A stretch of DNA of 12,108 nucleotides from DATESZ01 sp035283845 (lineage in GTDB: Bacteria; Desulfobacterota; Syntrophia; Syntrophales; JACQWR01): NCBI GenBank assembly GCA_035283845.1, contig DATESZ010000101.1, forward strand, positions 1-12,108. Direction: 5' to 3'. Positions 1-5,820 of this stretch are shown here, piece by piece; the stretch's first letter is position 1; every line of letters starts with the position of its first letter. The notes under the pieces were generated by a model, which made no database searches, was not told the origin of the DNA, and worked only from the letters and a program-made list of their open reading frames with translations. The translations under genes were made by a program, and so were the position numbers.

Positions 1-1
1 C

Positions 2-139
2 GAGATCCGGCGGGAGTTCGCCCCTTACGTTGGCATCGAATGGGCCAGCAAATTCGGAGGTACGGCAGATTTTGCGCACTATGTAGGTAAAGACACTCAC
101 GAAACGCGACTCGTCGCGGGGGTACGTTTCTGGTTCTGA
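2..139 (+). CDS. copB: CopB-like outer-membrane copper resistance protein, C-terminal fragment
   Basis: Only the last 45 residues and the TGA stop are inside the window; the gene starts upstream of base 1. The fragment contains EIRREFAPYVGIEW, then KFGGTADFA, and ends in VAGVRFWF. This pattern (REFAPY.G..W..KFG.TAD.A, then TR.VAG.RFWF) is what I know from the C-terminus of CopB (PcoB) family proteins. The terminal phenylalanine after alternating aromatic residues is the usual beta-barrel outer-membrane assembly signal. CopB proteins sit in the outer membrane and help in copper sequestration or export. The gene is codirectional with the efflux operon but is separated from it by 341 bases holding a separate promoter, so it probably belongs to an upstream transcription unit. 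The family call is fairly secure despite the short length. Confidence 0.85.
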   Translation, partial: EIRREFAPYVGIEWASKFGGTADFAHYVGKDTHETRLVAGVRFWF

Positions 140-208
140 GCGTTACGCTTCTTCTTCCGGCCCCCCTGAAGGAGCGGGAGAGGGAGGAGTAGTTCGGTGA
201 GGTGTTCC

Positions 209-248
209 ATCAGTATGGGGAAATATGGTGTAATTCCATGTTACTGAT
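209..248. repeat. Imperfect inverted repeat (possible terminator stem or activator site)
   Basis: ATCAGTA at 209-215 is exactly complementary to TACTGAT at 242-248, and the inner TGG at 216-218 pairs with CCA at 236-238, leaving a three-base bulge (TGT) on the right arm. It lies 70 bases after the copB stop and roughly 190-230 bases upstream of the predicted transcription start at about 439. No T-run follows it, so a classical intrinsic terminator is unlikely. The distance would suit an enhancer site for a sigma-54 activator, but this is only inference. Confidence 0.4.
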
Positions 249-299
249 AAATTTGATTCCTGGAAAAAAAGTCTCTTTTTCTTCCTGAAACGATTTCCC

Positions 300-320
300 G
301 GTGCGAAAAAAAACCGCACC
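300..320. repeat. Short hairpin GGTGCG / CGCACC with A-rich loop
   Basis: GGTGCG (300-305) and CGCACC (315-320) form a perfect 6-bp stem around a nine-base loop of eight A and one C. There is no T-run after the stem on either strand, so I do not call it an intrinsic terminator. It could be a weak protein-binding dyad or chance. Confidence 0.3.
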
Positions 321-412
321 TCCGCTAAATCCCCCTCAGGCAGTAGTTTTATTACTAATTTTTTACCGTTAGATTACAGTAAGTTACTTCTGCTATCAGG
401 TTTTGAGACTTC

Positions 413-428
413 TGGCACAGCCATTGCT
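413..428 (+). promoter_or_regulatory. Sigma-54 (RpoN) -24/-12 promoter of the efflux operon
   Basis: The sequence TGGCACA, four spacer bases GCCA, then TTGCT matches the sigma-54 consensus TGGCACG-N4-TTGCW with a single change in the weakly conserved seventh base. The GG (414-415) and GC (426-427) doublets have the strict spacing that sigma-54 requires. The expected transcription start is about base 439, giving a leader of about 42 bases before the TTG start at 481. Sigma-54 promoters need an AAA+ enhancer-binding activator, which is not encoded in this window. The site stands directly before the first gene of a same-strand run reaching 12026, so it most likely drives the whole operon. Confidence 0.8.
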
Positions 429-466
429 TTGAGGCACAGACTAACGAAGGTTTGGAAAATAAGCTC

Positions 467-474
467 AAGAGAGA
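467..474 (+). promoter_or_regulatory. Ribosome binding site supporting the TTG start at 481
   Basis: AAGAGAGA lies six bases before the TTG codon at 481. Reading upstream in the same frame, a TAA stop occurs at 460-462 with no start codon in between, so TTG 481 is the only start that includes the conserved-looking CxxC...CxxC zinc ribbon. The next in-frame ATG (547) would delete it. Confidence 0.55.
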
Positions 475-480
475 TCGGCA

Positions 481-1476
481 TTGAAGAACAACTGCACACT
501 CTGTGGAAAAGAAGCGGAGTCGGGGGAACCCTACTGCCCTCAATGTATGGACAAATCTGGGGCACGCAGGCCGGTAAGTTTCTGGCTTTTCAGCATATTT
601 TTTTCGGCCATCCTTCTCGTTTTAGCGGGCATACTGCTGTGGTATGGCCATATTGGAGCGTGGGACCTTTCCTGGGACAGGCTTATCGGCCGGCCGGCGG
701 CGATGGTGAATGGAGAAGCGATCAGCAGGGAAGATTTGAGAGTCAGGGTGAAGACCAGCAGGCGTATATTGGAGCTGCAGTACGGAAATGATATTTTCAA
801 CGGCAAGGAAGGTAAGAACCGGCTCGTTGCCTTGCAGAAGGAAATATTAGATCGGATGGCGGAAGAGCGCCTGATTGCCCAGGAGGCACGCCGCCTGGGC
901 ATCCGTATAGGTGCTGAACAGGTGGATCGGGAATTGCGGCGCATCGCCGGAGAAATTTACGGTTCCATGGAAAACTTTCAAAAAGGGCTTACGGCAGACG
1001 GCTTATCAGGGGAAGGTTTGAAAAACCATATACGTCATATTCTGACTACCCGGGAAGTGATTAAGATAAAAAGCTTGCCCGATAAAGGAATCCTACCGGA
1101 GGTCTCTTTCGCTGCATGGTTAGCGCAGTTAAAAAAAACGGCAAAGGTAGTTGTTTATAATTCATCAATACCTGTTGCCGGTACTTCCTCCGGCAGTCTT
1201 GGGTGCTGCGGCTCCGGCGGCTCTTCTTCCGGGTGCGGTGGTAAAGGGGGTTCCGGGGGATGCGGAAGTCAGGGAAGCGCCGGTCCCGTTGATGCAAAAA
1301 CTGAGCAAAAAGCCAAGGAGACGGCGCTTGCCGCGTATAAGGAAATAGATGGCGACACGGAACGGCTTAAGATAAGGGTCAGTGATTACGGGTGCCACAT
1401 TCAAGTGGACGTTTATAAAGATGGGAAGACGGTAAAGTCATACAGTTACAGAGATGGGCGGGTATTTGAAATTTAA
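481..1476 (+). CDS. Membrane-anchored SurA_N-like protein with N-terminal zinc ribbon and Gly/Cys tract
   Basis: This 331-residue protein starts at TTG. Residues 5-22 carry a CxxC-x10-CxxC zinc ribbon (C5, C8, C19, C22), followed by one membrane segment at about 33-55. Residues about 72-225 (VNGEAISREDL, then EERLIAQEARRLGI and EQVDRELRRI) look like the N-terminal chaperone domain of SurA/PpiC proteins. No parvulin catalytic domain follows. Instead residues about 236-268 form a Gly/Ser/Cys tract with C242, C243, C252 and C261, and a final domain of about 60 residues contains DYGCHIQVDVYKDG with C305. The expected topology puts the ribbon in the cytoplasm and the SurA-like and Cys-rich parts in the periplasm. 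It is first in the operon, 24 bases before the DUF2318 gene. The SurA_N call is fairly sure; I do not recognise the C-terminal domain. A role as a chaperone or metal/thiol carrier for the following ABC module is inference. Confidence 0.75.
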   Translation: MKNNCTLCGKEAESGEPYCPQCMDKSGARRPVSFWLFSIFFSAILLVLAGILLWYGHIGAWDLSWDRLIGRPAAMVNGEAISREDLRVRVKTSRRILELQYGNDIFNGKEGKNRLVALQKEILDRMAEERLIAQEARRLGIRIGAEQVDRELRRIAGEIYGSMENFQKGLTADGLSGEGLKNHIRHILTTREVIKIKSLPDKGILPEVSFAAWLAQLKKTAKVVVYNSSIPVAGTSSGSLGCCGSGGSSSGCGGKGGSGGCGSQGSAGPVDAKTEQKAKETALAAYKEIDGDTERLKIRVSDYGCHIQVDVYKDGKTVKSYSYRDGRVFEI

Positions 1477-1500
1477 AAAGTCATAAAAAGGAGAAAAGGG

Positions 1501-2097
1501 ATGGGAAAAGAAAATCTCAGGGAATCTGGTGAAGACAGGAAAAGAAAAGAAGAGGTATTGGGGAAAAAGAAAAACCTTAAACTGTGGTGGGCTATTCTCA
1601 TCATCATTCTCGCGCTGGCAGTTCCCGTTTTTTGGTGGATTGCAAAGGATGGCGAGGAAGGAGCAAAGAAATTGTCGGGCAGCCAGGTTATGGGTAAGGT
1701 AGACTACGGAAACACGACCGTGGCCATGACGTCGGTGGATGCCGTAACCAGAAACGGGACGCTGGATATTCCCCTTGAGGTGGTGAAAGAGAAAAAATTA
1801 GTCTCTTTTCCGTATGTAAATAAAGGAAATCAATTACCCCTGATGGCTTACATAACGCCAAAGGGGATGCTGGTTACGGCCGTAAGCGTTTGCGAACCCT
1901 GCAAATCCACCAAATTTCACATTGAGGAAAACAATATGGTCTGTAATGCCTGTTATACCCGGTGGGAACTGGAGAGTTTGAAGGGGATAAGCGGCGGTTG
2001 CCTGATGTATCCTCCCGATGTGATTGGCCATAAGATTGAAGGGGAAAAGGTGAAGATCAAAGAAAGGGATATCCTGAACTGGAAGCCGAGGGTATAG
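1501..2097 (+). CDS. DUF2318 family Cys-rich membrane protein
   Basis: The 198-residue protein has a charged lysine-rich N-terminus, one membrane segment at about 28-47, and an extracytoplasmic domain. The conserved core is VCEPC (C131, C134), then CNAC (C148, C151), then GGC at C167 followed by YPP. This arrangement is what I know as DUF2318, often annotated as an Fe-S-containing or metal-binding membrane protein; the true ligand is not settled by sequence. Larger DUF2318 proteins have several membrane helices, whereas this one has only one. DUF2318 genes stand beside FtsX-type permeases and an ABC ATPase in the Campylobacter Cj1660-Cj1663 and E. coli Fet loci, which matches the order here. 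The Shine-Dalgarno AAGGAG at 1488-1493 sits seven bases before ATG. The stop is only four bases from the next gene, pointing to translational coupling. Confidence 0.8.
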   Translation: MGKENLRESGEDRKRKEEVLGKKKNLKLWWAILIIILALAVPVFWWIAKDGEEGAKKLSGSQVMGKVDYGNTTVAMTSVDAVTRNGTLDIPLEVVKEKKLVSFPYVNKGNQLPLMAYITPKGMLVTAVSVCEPCKSTKFHIEENNMVCNACYTRWELESLKGISGGCLMYPPDVIGHKIEGEKVKIKERDILNWKPRV

Positions 2098-2101
2098 GGG
2101 A
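2096..2101 (+). promoter_or_regulatory. Ribosome site that may favour ATG 2108 over ATG 2102
   Basis: AGGGGA directly abuts the ATG at 2102 but lies six bases before a second in-frame ATG at 2108, which is the better spacing. A weaker GAGGG at 2088-2092 is nine bases from ATG 2102. Either start is possible and they differ by only two residues. Confidence 0.45.
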
Positions 2102-3355
2102 ATGACAATGCATTTGCACGACATTTCGCTCAATAACCTGCGGCGACGCAAGGGGAAAGCGGCCTTTCTTATTATCGGACTTCTGATCGGCGTGACCACA
2201 GTAGTTACTTTGGTTACTTTGACGAAGGCCATGGAAGAGGACATGGGGAAAAAACTCGATGTCCTGGGCGCCAATATTATTATTGTTCCCAAATCTCATG
2301 ACCTTGCCCTGAACTATGGCGGCATGAATGTCAGCGGTGTCTCTCTTAGTGTGAAACCACTGCGCACGGCAGATATGGAGAAGATCAGGCAAATCAAGAA
2401 TAAGGAAAATCTGAGCATCGTCGCCCCCAAGCTCATTGCCTCCGTTTCCCTGAAGGGCAGGGATGTTTTTTTGGCAGGGACGGATTTCGGAGAAGAACTG
2501 CGGTTGAAACGCTGGTGGAGGATTATGCCTCCCCCCGGTATGACAAAGCCGGCTCAGGGAGAGGGACAGATGATGGATCACCGTCAGCCCCCGCAAGGGA
2601 GGAGCGCCCTTATGCTCCGGGACAGTTTGGGGGAAAAGGATCTTTTAGCCGGCGCCGAGGTTGCCCGTCATATGCAGTTGGCGGAAGGAGATCCCTTGAA
2701 AATCATGGGGCAGACATTTCAGGTACGGGCGATCCTTGAAGAAACGGGCTCTCAGGATGACCTCCTGCTTTTTGCCCCCCTGACTAATGTGCAGAAAATT
2801 ACGGGCCGCAAGGATGAGATTTCTCTGGTCGAGGTTGCGGCATTCTGCAACACCTGCCCGATTAATGAAATGGTCCAGCAGTTGAGCGACGTTTTGCCTG
2901 GAGCGAAAGTTACGGCAATTAAACAGGCGGTGGAATCGCGAATGGAGACGGTGAGGCATTTCAAGCGATTTTCCCTTGGGATATCGGCGGTCGTGCTCTT
3001 TATCGGTTCTCTCATCGTTTTCACCACCATGATGGCCTCGGTAAACGAACGGACGAAAGAGATCGGCATCTTCCGGGCCATCGGTTTCCGGAAAAGGCAT
3101 ATTATTCAGGTCATCCTTTTAGAGGCTTTCTTGATCGGCTTGTTGGCGGGTATCGCTGGTTATGTGGCGGGGACGGGGGTTTCCCGGATGACACTCCCTT
3201 TTTTCCTTCAGAGCCAAGGGGTAGGAATAACCTGGGATGTCACTATGGCGTTATCGGCTACGGCAATATCTGTTATTCTGGCCCTGGCGGCAAGCACCTA
3301 TCCGGCCCTTCGGGCCGCCCGGCTTGATCCGGCGGAGGCGTTGCGGGCCATATAA
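2102..3355 (+). CDS. ABC transporter permease, FtsX/MacB family
   Basis: This 417-residue protein (415 if it starts at 2108) shows the FtsX/MacB layout: a first membrane helix at about 20-40, a large extracytoplasmic domain at about 45-285, and three helices at about 290-312, 334-358 and 378-400. Typical motifs are the N-terminal NNLRRRKGKA, the NERTKEIGIFRAIGFRKRHI loop after the second helix (about 315-335), and the end PALRAARLDPAEALRAI. These transporters usually do not import solutes but move or release envelope substrates using cytoplasmic ATP. The extracytoplasmic domain holds a CxxC (C249, C252, in FCNTCPI) and a Met/His/Pro-rich segment at about 141-165 (MPPPGMTKP, QMMDHRQ). It follows the DUF2318 gene and precedes the ATPase gene. 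The related Campylobacter locus has two permeases; only one is present here, so it may act as a homodimer. Confidence 0.88.
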   Translation: MTMHLHDISLNNLRRRKGKAAFLIIGLLIGVTTVVTLVTLTKAMEEDMGKKLDVLGANIIIVPKSHDLALNYGGMNVSGVSLSVKPLRTADMEKIRQIKNKENLSIVAPKLIASVSLKGRDVFLAGTDFGEELRLKRWWRIMPPPGMTKPAQGEGQMMDHRQPPQGRSALMLRDSLGEKDLLAGAEVARHMQLAEGDPLKIMGQTFQVRAILEETGSQDDLLLFAPLTNVQKITGRKDEISLVEVAAFCNTCPINEMVQQLSDVLPGAKVTAIKQAVESRMETVRHFKRFSLGISAVVLFIGSLIVFTTMMASVNERTKEIGIFRAIGFRKRHIIQVILLEAFLIGLLAGIAGYVAGTGVSRMTLPFFLQSQGVGITWDVTMALSATAISVILALAASTYPALRAARLDPAEALRAI

Positions 3356-3422
3356 AGCCCCGGAAATGGTGAATGGTGAAAATCATCACCCCTTACTTAT
3401 TATTGATTGAGAAGGAAGTAGT

Positions 3423-4091
3423 ATGAGTCTTATCGAGATAAAAAATGTCAGCAAATATTACTTATGCGGCGCGGAAAAGGTCGGCGCTCTGCGGCAGCTT
3501 GATTTGTCCGTGGCAGCAGGAGAGTTTGTCGCCGTCATGGGACCATCAGGATCGGGGAAGAGCACCCTCCTGAATATCCTGGGCGCCTTGAGTCATCCTT
3601 CCGAGGGGGAAATGCTGGTGGACGACATTCCCGTTTATCGGCTGCGCAGCGAAAAGCGGGCCGATTTCCGCAGTTCCCATATCGGCTTTGTCTTCCAGTC
3701 TTTCCATCTCATTCCCTATCTTACCATTATGGAAAACGTAATGTTGCCCTTGACCATTGCCTCTCATCGGAACGGCAGGCAAAAGATACTGGCTTACGGT
3801 GCACTGGAGAAGGTGGGCCTGGCGGAAAAGGCTGGTCGGCTTCCGAACCAGCTTTCCGGCGGGGAACAGGAACGGGCGGCCATCGCCCGTGCGCTGGTGA
3901 ACAATCCCCCGATTATTCTGGCCGACGAACCGACGGGCAATCTGGATTCGGCAACGGGGAATGAAGTCATGAAGCTGTTAACAGAGTTGAATACCGAAGG
4001 CCGGACAATTGTCATGGTGACGCACAATCCCAATAATGCCCGTTTTGCCCGCCAGCTCATAAAGCTTCGGGACGGACGGATAGATAGTTAA
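3423..4091 (+). CDS. ABC transporter ATP-binding protein, LolD/MacB type
   Basis: This complete 222-residue nucleotide-binding subunit has all expected motifs: Walker A GPSGSGKST (40-48), Q-loop glutamine in FQSFHL (Q92), signature LSGGE (144-148), Walker B IILADE (164-169), D-loop NLD (173-175) and the switch histidine H201 in VMVTHN. The residues after Walker B (PTGNLDS) and the overall length fit the LolD/MacB/FtsE group that pairs with FtsX-type permeases, so it almost certainly powers the permease encoded just upstream. The gap of 67 bases is the largest inside the gene run. It contains a tandem ATGGTGA repeat and a weak 5-bp GGTGA/TCACC hairpin, and ends with the Shine-Dalgarno GAAGGAAG before ATG. 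The specific substrate cannot be read from the ATPase. Confidence 0.92.
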   Translation: MSLIEIKNVSKYYLCGAEKVGALRQLDLSVAAGEFVAVMGPSGSGKSTLLNILGALSHPSEGEMLVDDIPVYRLRSEKRADFRSSHIGFVFQSFHLIPYLTIMENVMLPLTIASHRNGRQKILAYGALEKVGLAEKAGRLPNQLSGGEQERAAIARALVNNPPIILADEPTGNLDSATGNEVMKLLTELNTEGRTIVMVTHNPNNARFARQLIKLRDGRIDS

Positions 4092-4102
4092 TTTCAGAAG
4101 AT

Positions 4103-4110
4103 AAGGAGGA
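4103..4110 (+). promoter_or_regulatory. Strong ribosome binding site for the His/Met-rich protein gene
   Basis: AAGGAGGA is a near-full anti-16S match just before ATG 4114, one of the strongest sites in the run together with the one before the FixH-like gene. It supports the reality of this small gene and suggests high translation. Confidence 0.7.
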
Positions 4111-4113
4111 TAT

Positions 4114-4416
4114 ATGTGGGCAGTGGGAGTAGTCATGATGGTAGTGCTATGTTTCGGAGGCCTGGTGGGTGGTGGATTTTCCATGCATAAACATGGGGTC
4201 AAGAAAGATGCACAGGTGCAGACGACAAAGGATGCACAACGGCAGGGCCATGAGCATGGAGATGCGGCGGGCATGTCGGGAGATGAGAACAAGGGAACTC
4301 ATCAACACATGATGCAGATGGAACAGCAAGATGTCCATGGAAACGGGGCGCCGGCGGAGGTTAGCGGCGATGAAAAGGGAATTGCCAAAGAAAGCGAAAT
4401 AGAGGTTAAAAAATGA
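4114..4416 (+). CDS. Small His/Met-rich membrane-anchored protein, probable metal-binding
   Basis: This 100-residue protein has an N-terminal hydrophobic segment (about residues 2-22, rich in V, M and G) serving as membrane anchor or uncleaved signal. The rest is hydrophilic, charged and low in complexity. Possible metal ligands form clusters: MHKHG (24-28), GHEHG (45-49), M54, HQHMMQM (63-69) and H75. There are no cysteines in the polar part. I do not recognise a named family. Similar short His/Met-rich proteins occur in copper and silver loci, where they buffer or deliver metal in the periplasm. A very strong Shine-Dalgarno precedes it, and the ATPase gene ends 22 bases upstream. Its HQHMM motif is repeated in the next gene product. 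Metal binding is inferred from composition; the gene call rests on the ribosome site, tight operon spacing and sensible topology. Confidence 0.7.
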   Translation: MWAVGVVMMVVLCFGGLVGGGFSMHKHGVKKDAQVQTTKDAQRQGHEHGDAAGMSGDENKGTHQHMMQMEQQDVHGNGAPAEVSGDEKGIAKESEIEVKK

Positions 4417-4433
4417 TGTTGATCTTGAAAGGA

Positions 4434-4439
4434 AAGGAG
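4434..4439 (+). promoter_or_regulatory. Ribosome binding site fixing the lipoprotein start at 4446
   Basis: AAGGAG ends six bases before ATG 4446. The longer reading from ATG 4413 overlaps the previous stop, has no such site at the right distance, and would put eleven extra residues before the signal peptide. The start at 4446 gives a standard lipoprotein signal. Confidence 0.7.
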
Positions 4440-4445
4440 AAGATT

Positions 4446-4628
4446 ATGCGGAAGATGATTTTTGGATTGATGGTTGCTTTTTATTTGGGAGGTCTTGTTG
4501 GCTGTGCCGAATGGGCGGCCGGTGATCGTCAGGTGGGAAGGGACAACTTTCCGGCTGGGGGAAGCGGCCACCAGCATATGATGCCGACGAAACATGGTAA
4601 TAATCAGCTAAACGAGCAAGGGAATTGA
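4446..4628 (+). CDS. Very small lipoprotein with HQHMM motif
   Basis: With the start at 4446 this is a 60-residue protein: a short basic N-terminus (MRKM), a hydrophobic stretch, and the lipobox LVGC with the acylated cysteine at residue 20. The mature lipoprotein would be only about 41 residues, with GSGHQHMMPTKHG near its end (residues 39-51). The HQHMM core also occurs at residues 63-67 of the protein encoded just upstream, so the pair probably shares a ligand. The mature N-terminus has no aspartate at +2 (it reads C-A-E), so by the E. coli rule outer-membrane sorting is expected, though this rule varies among phyla. No named family is recognised. Copper or silver binding is inferred from the His/Met cluster and the operon. 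The spacing to its neighbours is 29 and 31 bases. Confidence 0.68.
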   Translation: MRKMIFGLMVAFYLGGLVGCAEWAAGDRQVGRDNFPAGGSGHQHMMPTKHGNNQLNEQGN

Positions 4629-4659
4629 TTTTATAAGGGATAAGGACTATAAAAGCAAT

Positions 4660-5802
4660 ATGCGGATCGAAACGAAGGCCATCCATGTGGGGCAGAAACC
4701 GGACCCGGTGACAGGAGCAGTCATCACGCCCCTTTACCAGAGTTCAACATTCGAGCAGGACGGCATCGGCAAGCCCCGCGGCTATGCCTATTCGCGGGCA
4801 GGCAATCCCACGCGGGAGGCACTGGAGACCGTGCTGGCCTCACTGGAGGGGGGCAGGTTCGGGCTGGCCTTTGCTTCCGGCGTGGCCGCCACGACGGCCG
4901 TGTTCCATTCGCTCTTGAAAAATGGCGATCATGCGATAGTAGGCGACAACGTCTACGGCGGAACCTACCGGCTTCTGGAGCGGATTTTCAAACCCTGGGG
5001 CCTGAATATAACCTACGTGGAGGCTGACAATATCAAAGCATATGGGGATGCCCTCCGTCCGGAGACAAGGCTTATCTGGATTGAGACGCCAACCAATCCG
5101 CTTTTAAAGATAGCAGATATGGCAAGACTTGCCGAAGTGGCGCGCCGGGGAAATTGTTTCTTAGCAGTGGATAATACTTTTGCCACACCGTATTTCCAGA
5201 GGCCCCTTGAGTACGGCGCCCAAATAGTGGTGCACAGCACTACTAAATACATTGCCGGTCACAGCGACATTATCGGCGGCGCCACGGTGACGTCGGATGA
5301 AGAGATACAGCGGCTGTTGAAGAGTTATCAATGCAACGCCGGCGCCGTGCCCTCGCCCTGGGACTGCTGGCTCGTATTGCGGGGGATCAAGACCCTCGGC
5401 ATCAGGATGCGGGAACACGAACGCAACGCCCTCTATCTTGCGACCTGGCTGGAAAAGCATCCCCGCGTGGAAAGGGTATATTATCCGGGACTTGCAGGCC
5501 ACAGGAATCACGAAATCGCCAAAAGGCAGATGACAGGATTCGGCGGTATGATCGGCGTGGAATTGCGGGACGGGTTTGCCGCCGTGGAAAAATTTGTGGG
5601 AAGGCTGAAACTGTTCCTGCTTGCCGAGAGTCTGGGCGGCGTTGAGTCTCTGGTCAGTTGCCCGGCCCGGATGACGCACAGTATTTTTACGGAAGAGGAA
5701 CGGGCAAGAATCGGCATTAAAGATAACCTGGTGCGTCTTTCCGTGGGGATAGAGCACCGGGATGATCTGAAGGAAGACCTGGAACAGGCCTTAAAATCAT
5801 AA
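4660..5802 (+). CDS. Cystathionine gamma-synthase/lyase family PLP enzyme
   Basis: This 380-residue protein has the usual length and complete motif set of the Cys/Met metabolism PLP family: YAYSRAGNPT (42-51), FASGVAA (71-77), NVYGGTY (97-103), the cofactor aspartate in AVDNTFATP (D171), the PLP-binding lysine in HSTTKYIAGHSD (K196), ESLGGVESL (323-331), and the substrate-carboxylate arginine in RLSVGIE (R359). The glutamate at 329 fits gamma-synthases and gamma-lyases, but sequence alone does not separate cystathionine gamma-synthase, gamma-lyase or O-acetylhomoserine-type enzymes. It acts in the cytoplasm in transsulfuration, and gamma-lyases can also release sulfide from cysteine. Its place between metal-binding and efflux genes is unusual. 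The Shine-Dalgarno (AAGGA, 4642-4646) is about 13 bases from ATG, so translation may be weaker than for its neighbours. The stop lies 18 bases before the FixH-like gene. Confidence 0.9.
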   Translation: MRIETKAIHVGQKPDPVTGAVITPLYQSSTFEQDGIGKPRGYAYSRAGNPTREALETVLASLEGGRFGLAFASGVAATTAVFHSLLKNGDHAIVGDNVYGGTYRLLERIFKPWGLNITYVEADNIKAYGDALRPETRLIWIETPTNPLLKIADMARLAEVARRGNCFLAVDNTFATPYFQRPLEYGAQIVVHSTTKYIAGHSDIIGGATVTSDEEIQRLLKSYQCNAGAVPSPWDCWLVLRGIKTLGIRMREHERNALYLATWLEKHPRVERVYYPGLAGHRNHEIAKRQMTGFGGMIGVELRDGFAAVEKFVGRLKLFLLAESLGGVESLVSCPARMTHSIFTEEERARIGIKDNLVRLSVGIEHRDDLKEDLEQALKS

Positions 5803-5805
5803 ACT

Positions 5806-5814
5806 AAAGGAGGT
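5806..5814 (+). promoter_or_regulatory. Strong ribosome binding site for the FixH-like gene
   Basis: AAAGGAGGT is a near-full match to the anti-Shine-Dalgarno sequence, six bases before ATG 5821. It contrasts with the poor site before the PLP enzyme gene and suggests the periplasmic protein is made in larger amounts. Confidence 0.7.
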
Positions 5815-5820
5815 AAGATT

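Larger units (their letters stand above)
140..480. other. Intergenic region between copB and the efflux operon
   Basis: I see no convincing gene in this 341-base stretch. It contains a purine-rich G/A tract just after copB (about 168-190), a dyad at 209-248, a small A-loop hairpin at 300-320, an AT-rich segment with repeated TTAC/GTAA words at about 350-388 (including AGTAAGTTACT at 378-388), and the sigma-54 promoter at 413-428. The sequence GGCACAG occurs twice, at 414-420 inside the promoter and at 433-439 around the predicted transcription start. Overlapping open frames here have no good ribosome site and no recognisable protein features. Confidence 0.7.

Noticed and set aside
245..262. 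IHF binding site between the dyad and the sigma-54 promoter.
   Set aside because: The TTGATT core is present, but the partner half of the consensus does not match at the required spacing.
300..320. Intrinsic terminator for copB at the GGTGCG/CGCACC hairpin.
   Set aside because: The stem is only 6 bp and no T-run follows on either strand.
343..363. AGTA...TACT followed by a T-run as a rho-independent terminator.
   Set aside because: The stem is only four A/T-rich base pairs, too weak despite the T-run.
429..791. A 120-codon plus-strand frame overlapping the promoter leader and the start of the SurA_N-like gene.
   Set aside because: Its start overlaps the -12 element and lies before the predicted transcription start; it has no ribosome site, and its translation lacks recognisable domains, while the overlapping frame at 481 encodes a zinc ribbon, membrane helix and SurA_N domain.
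4413..4445. Earlier start for the small lipoprotein at ATG 4413.
   Set aside because: It would add eleven residues before a normal lipoprotein signal; ATG 4446 has AAGGAG at ideal spacing.
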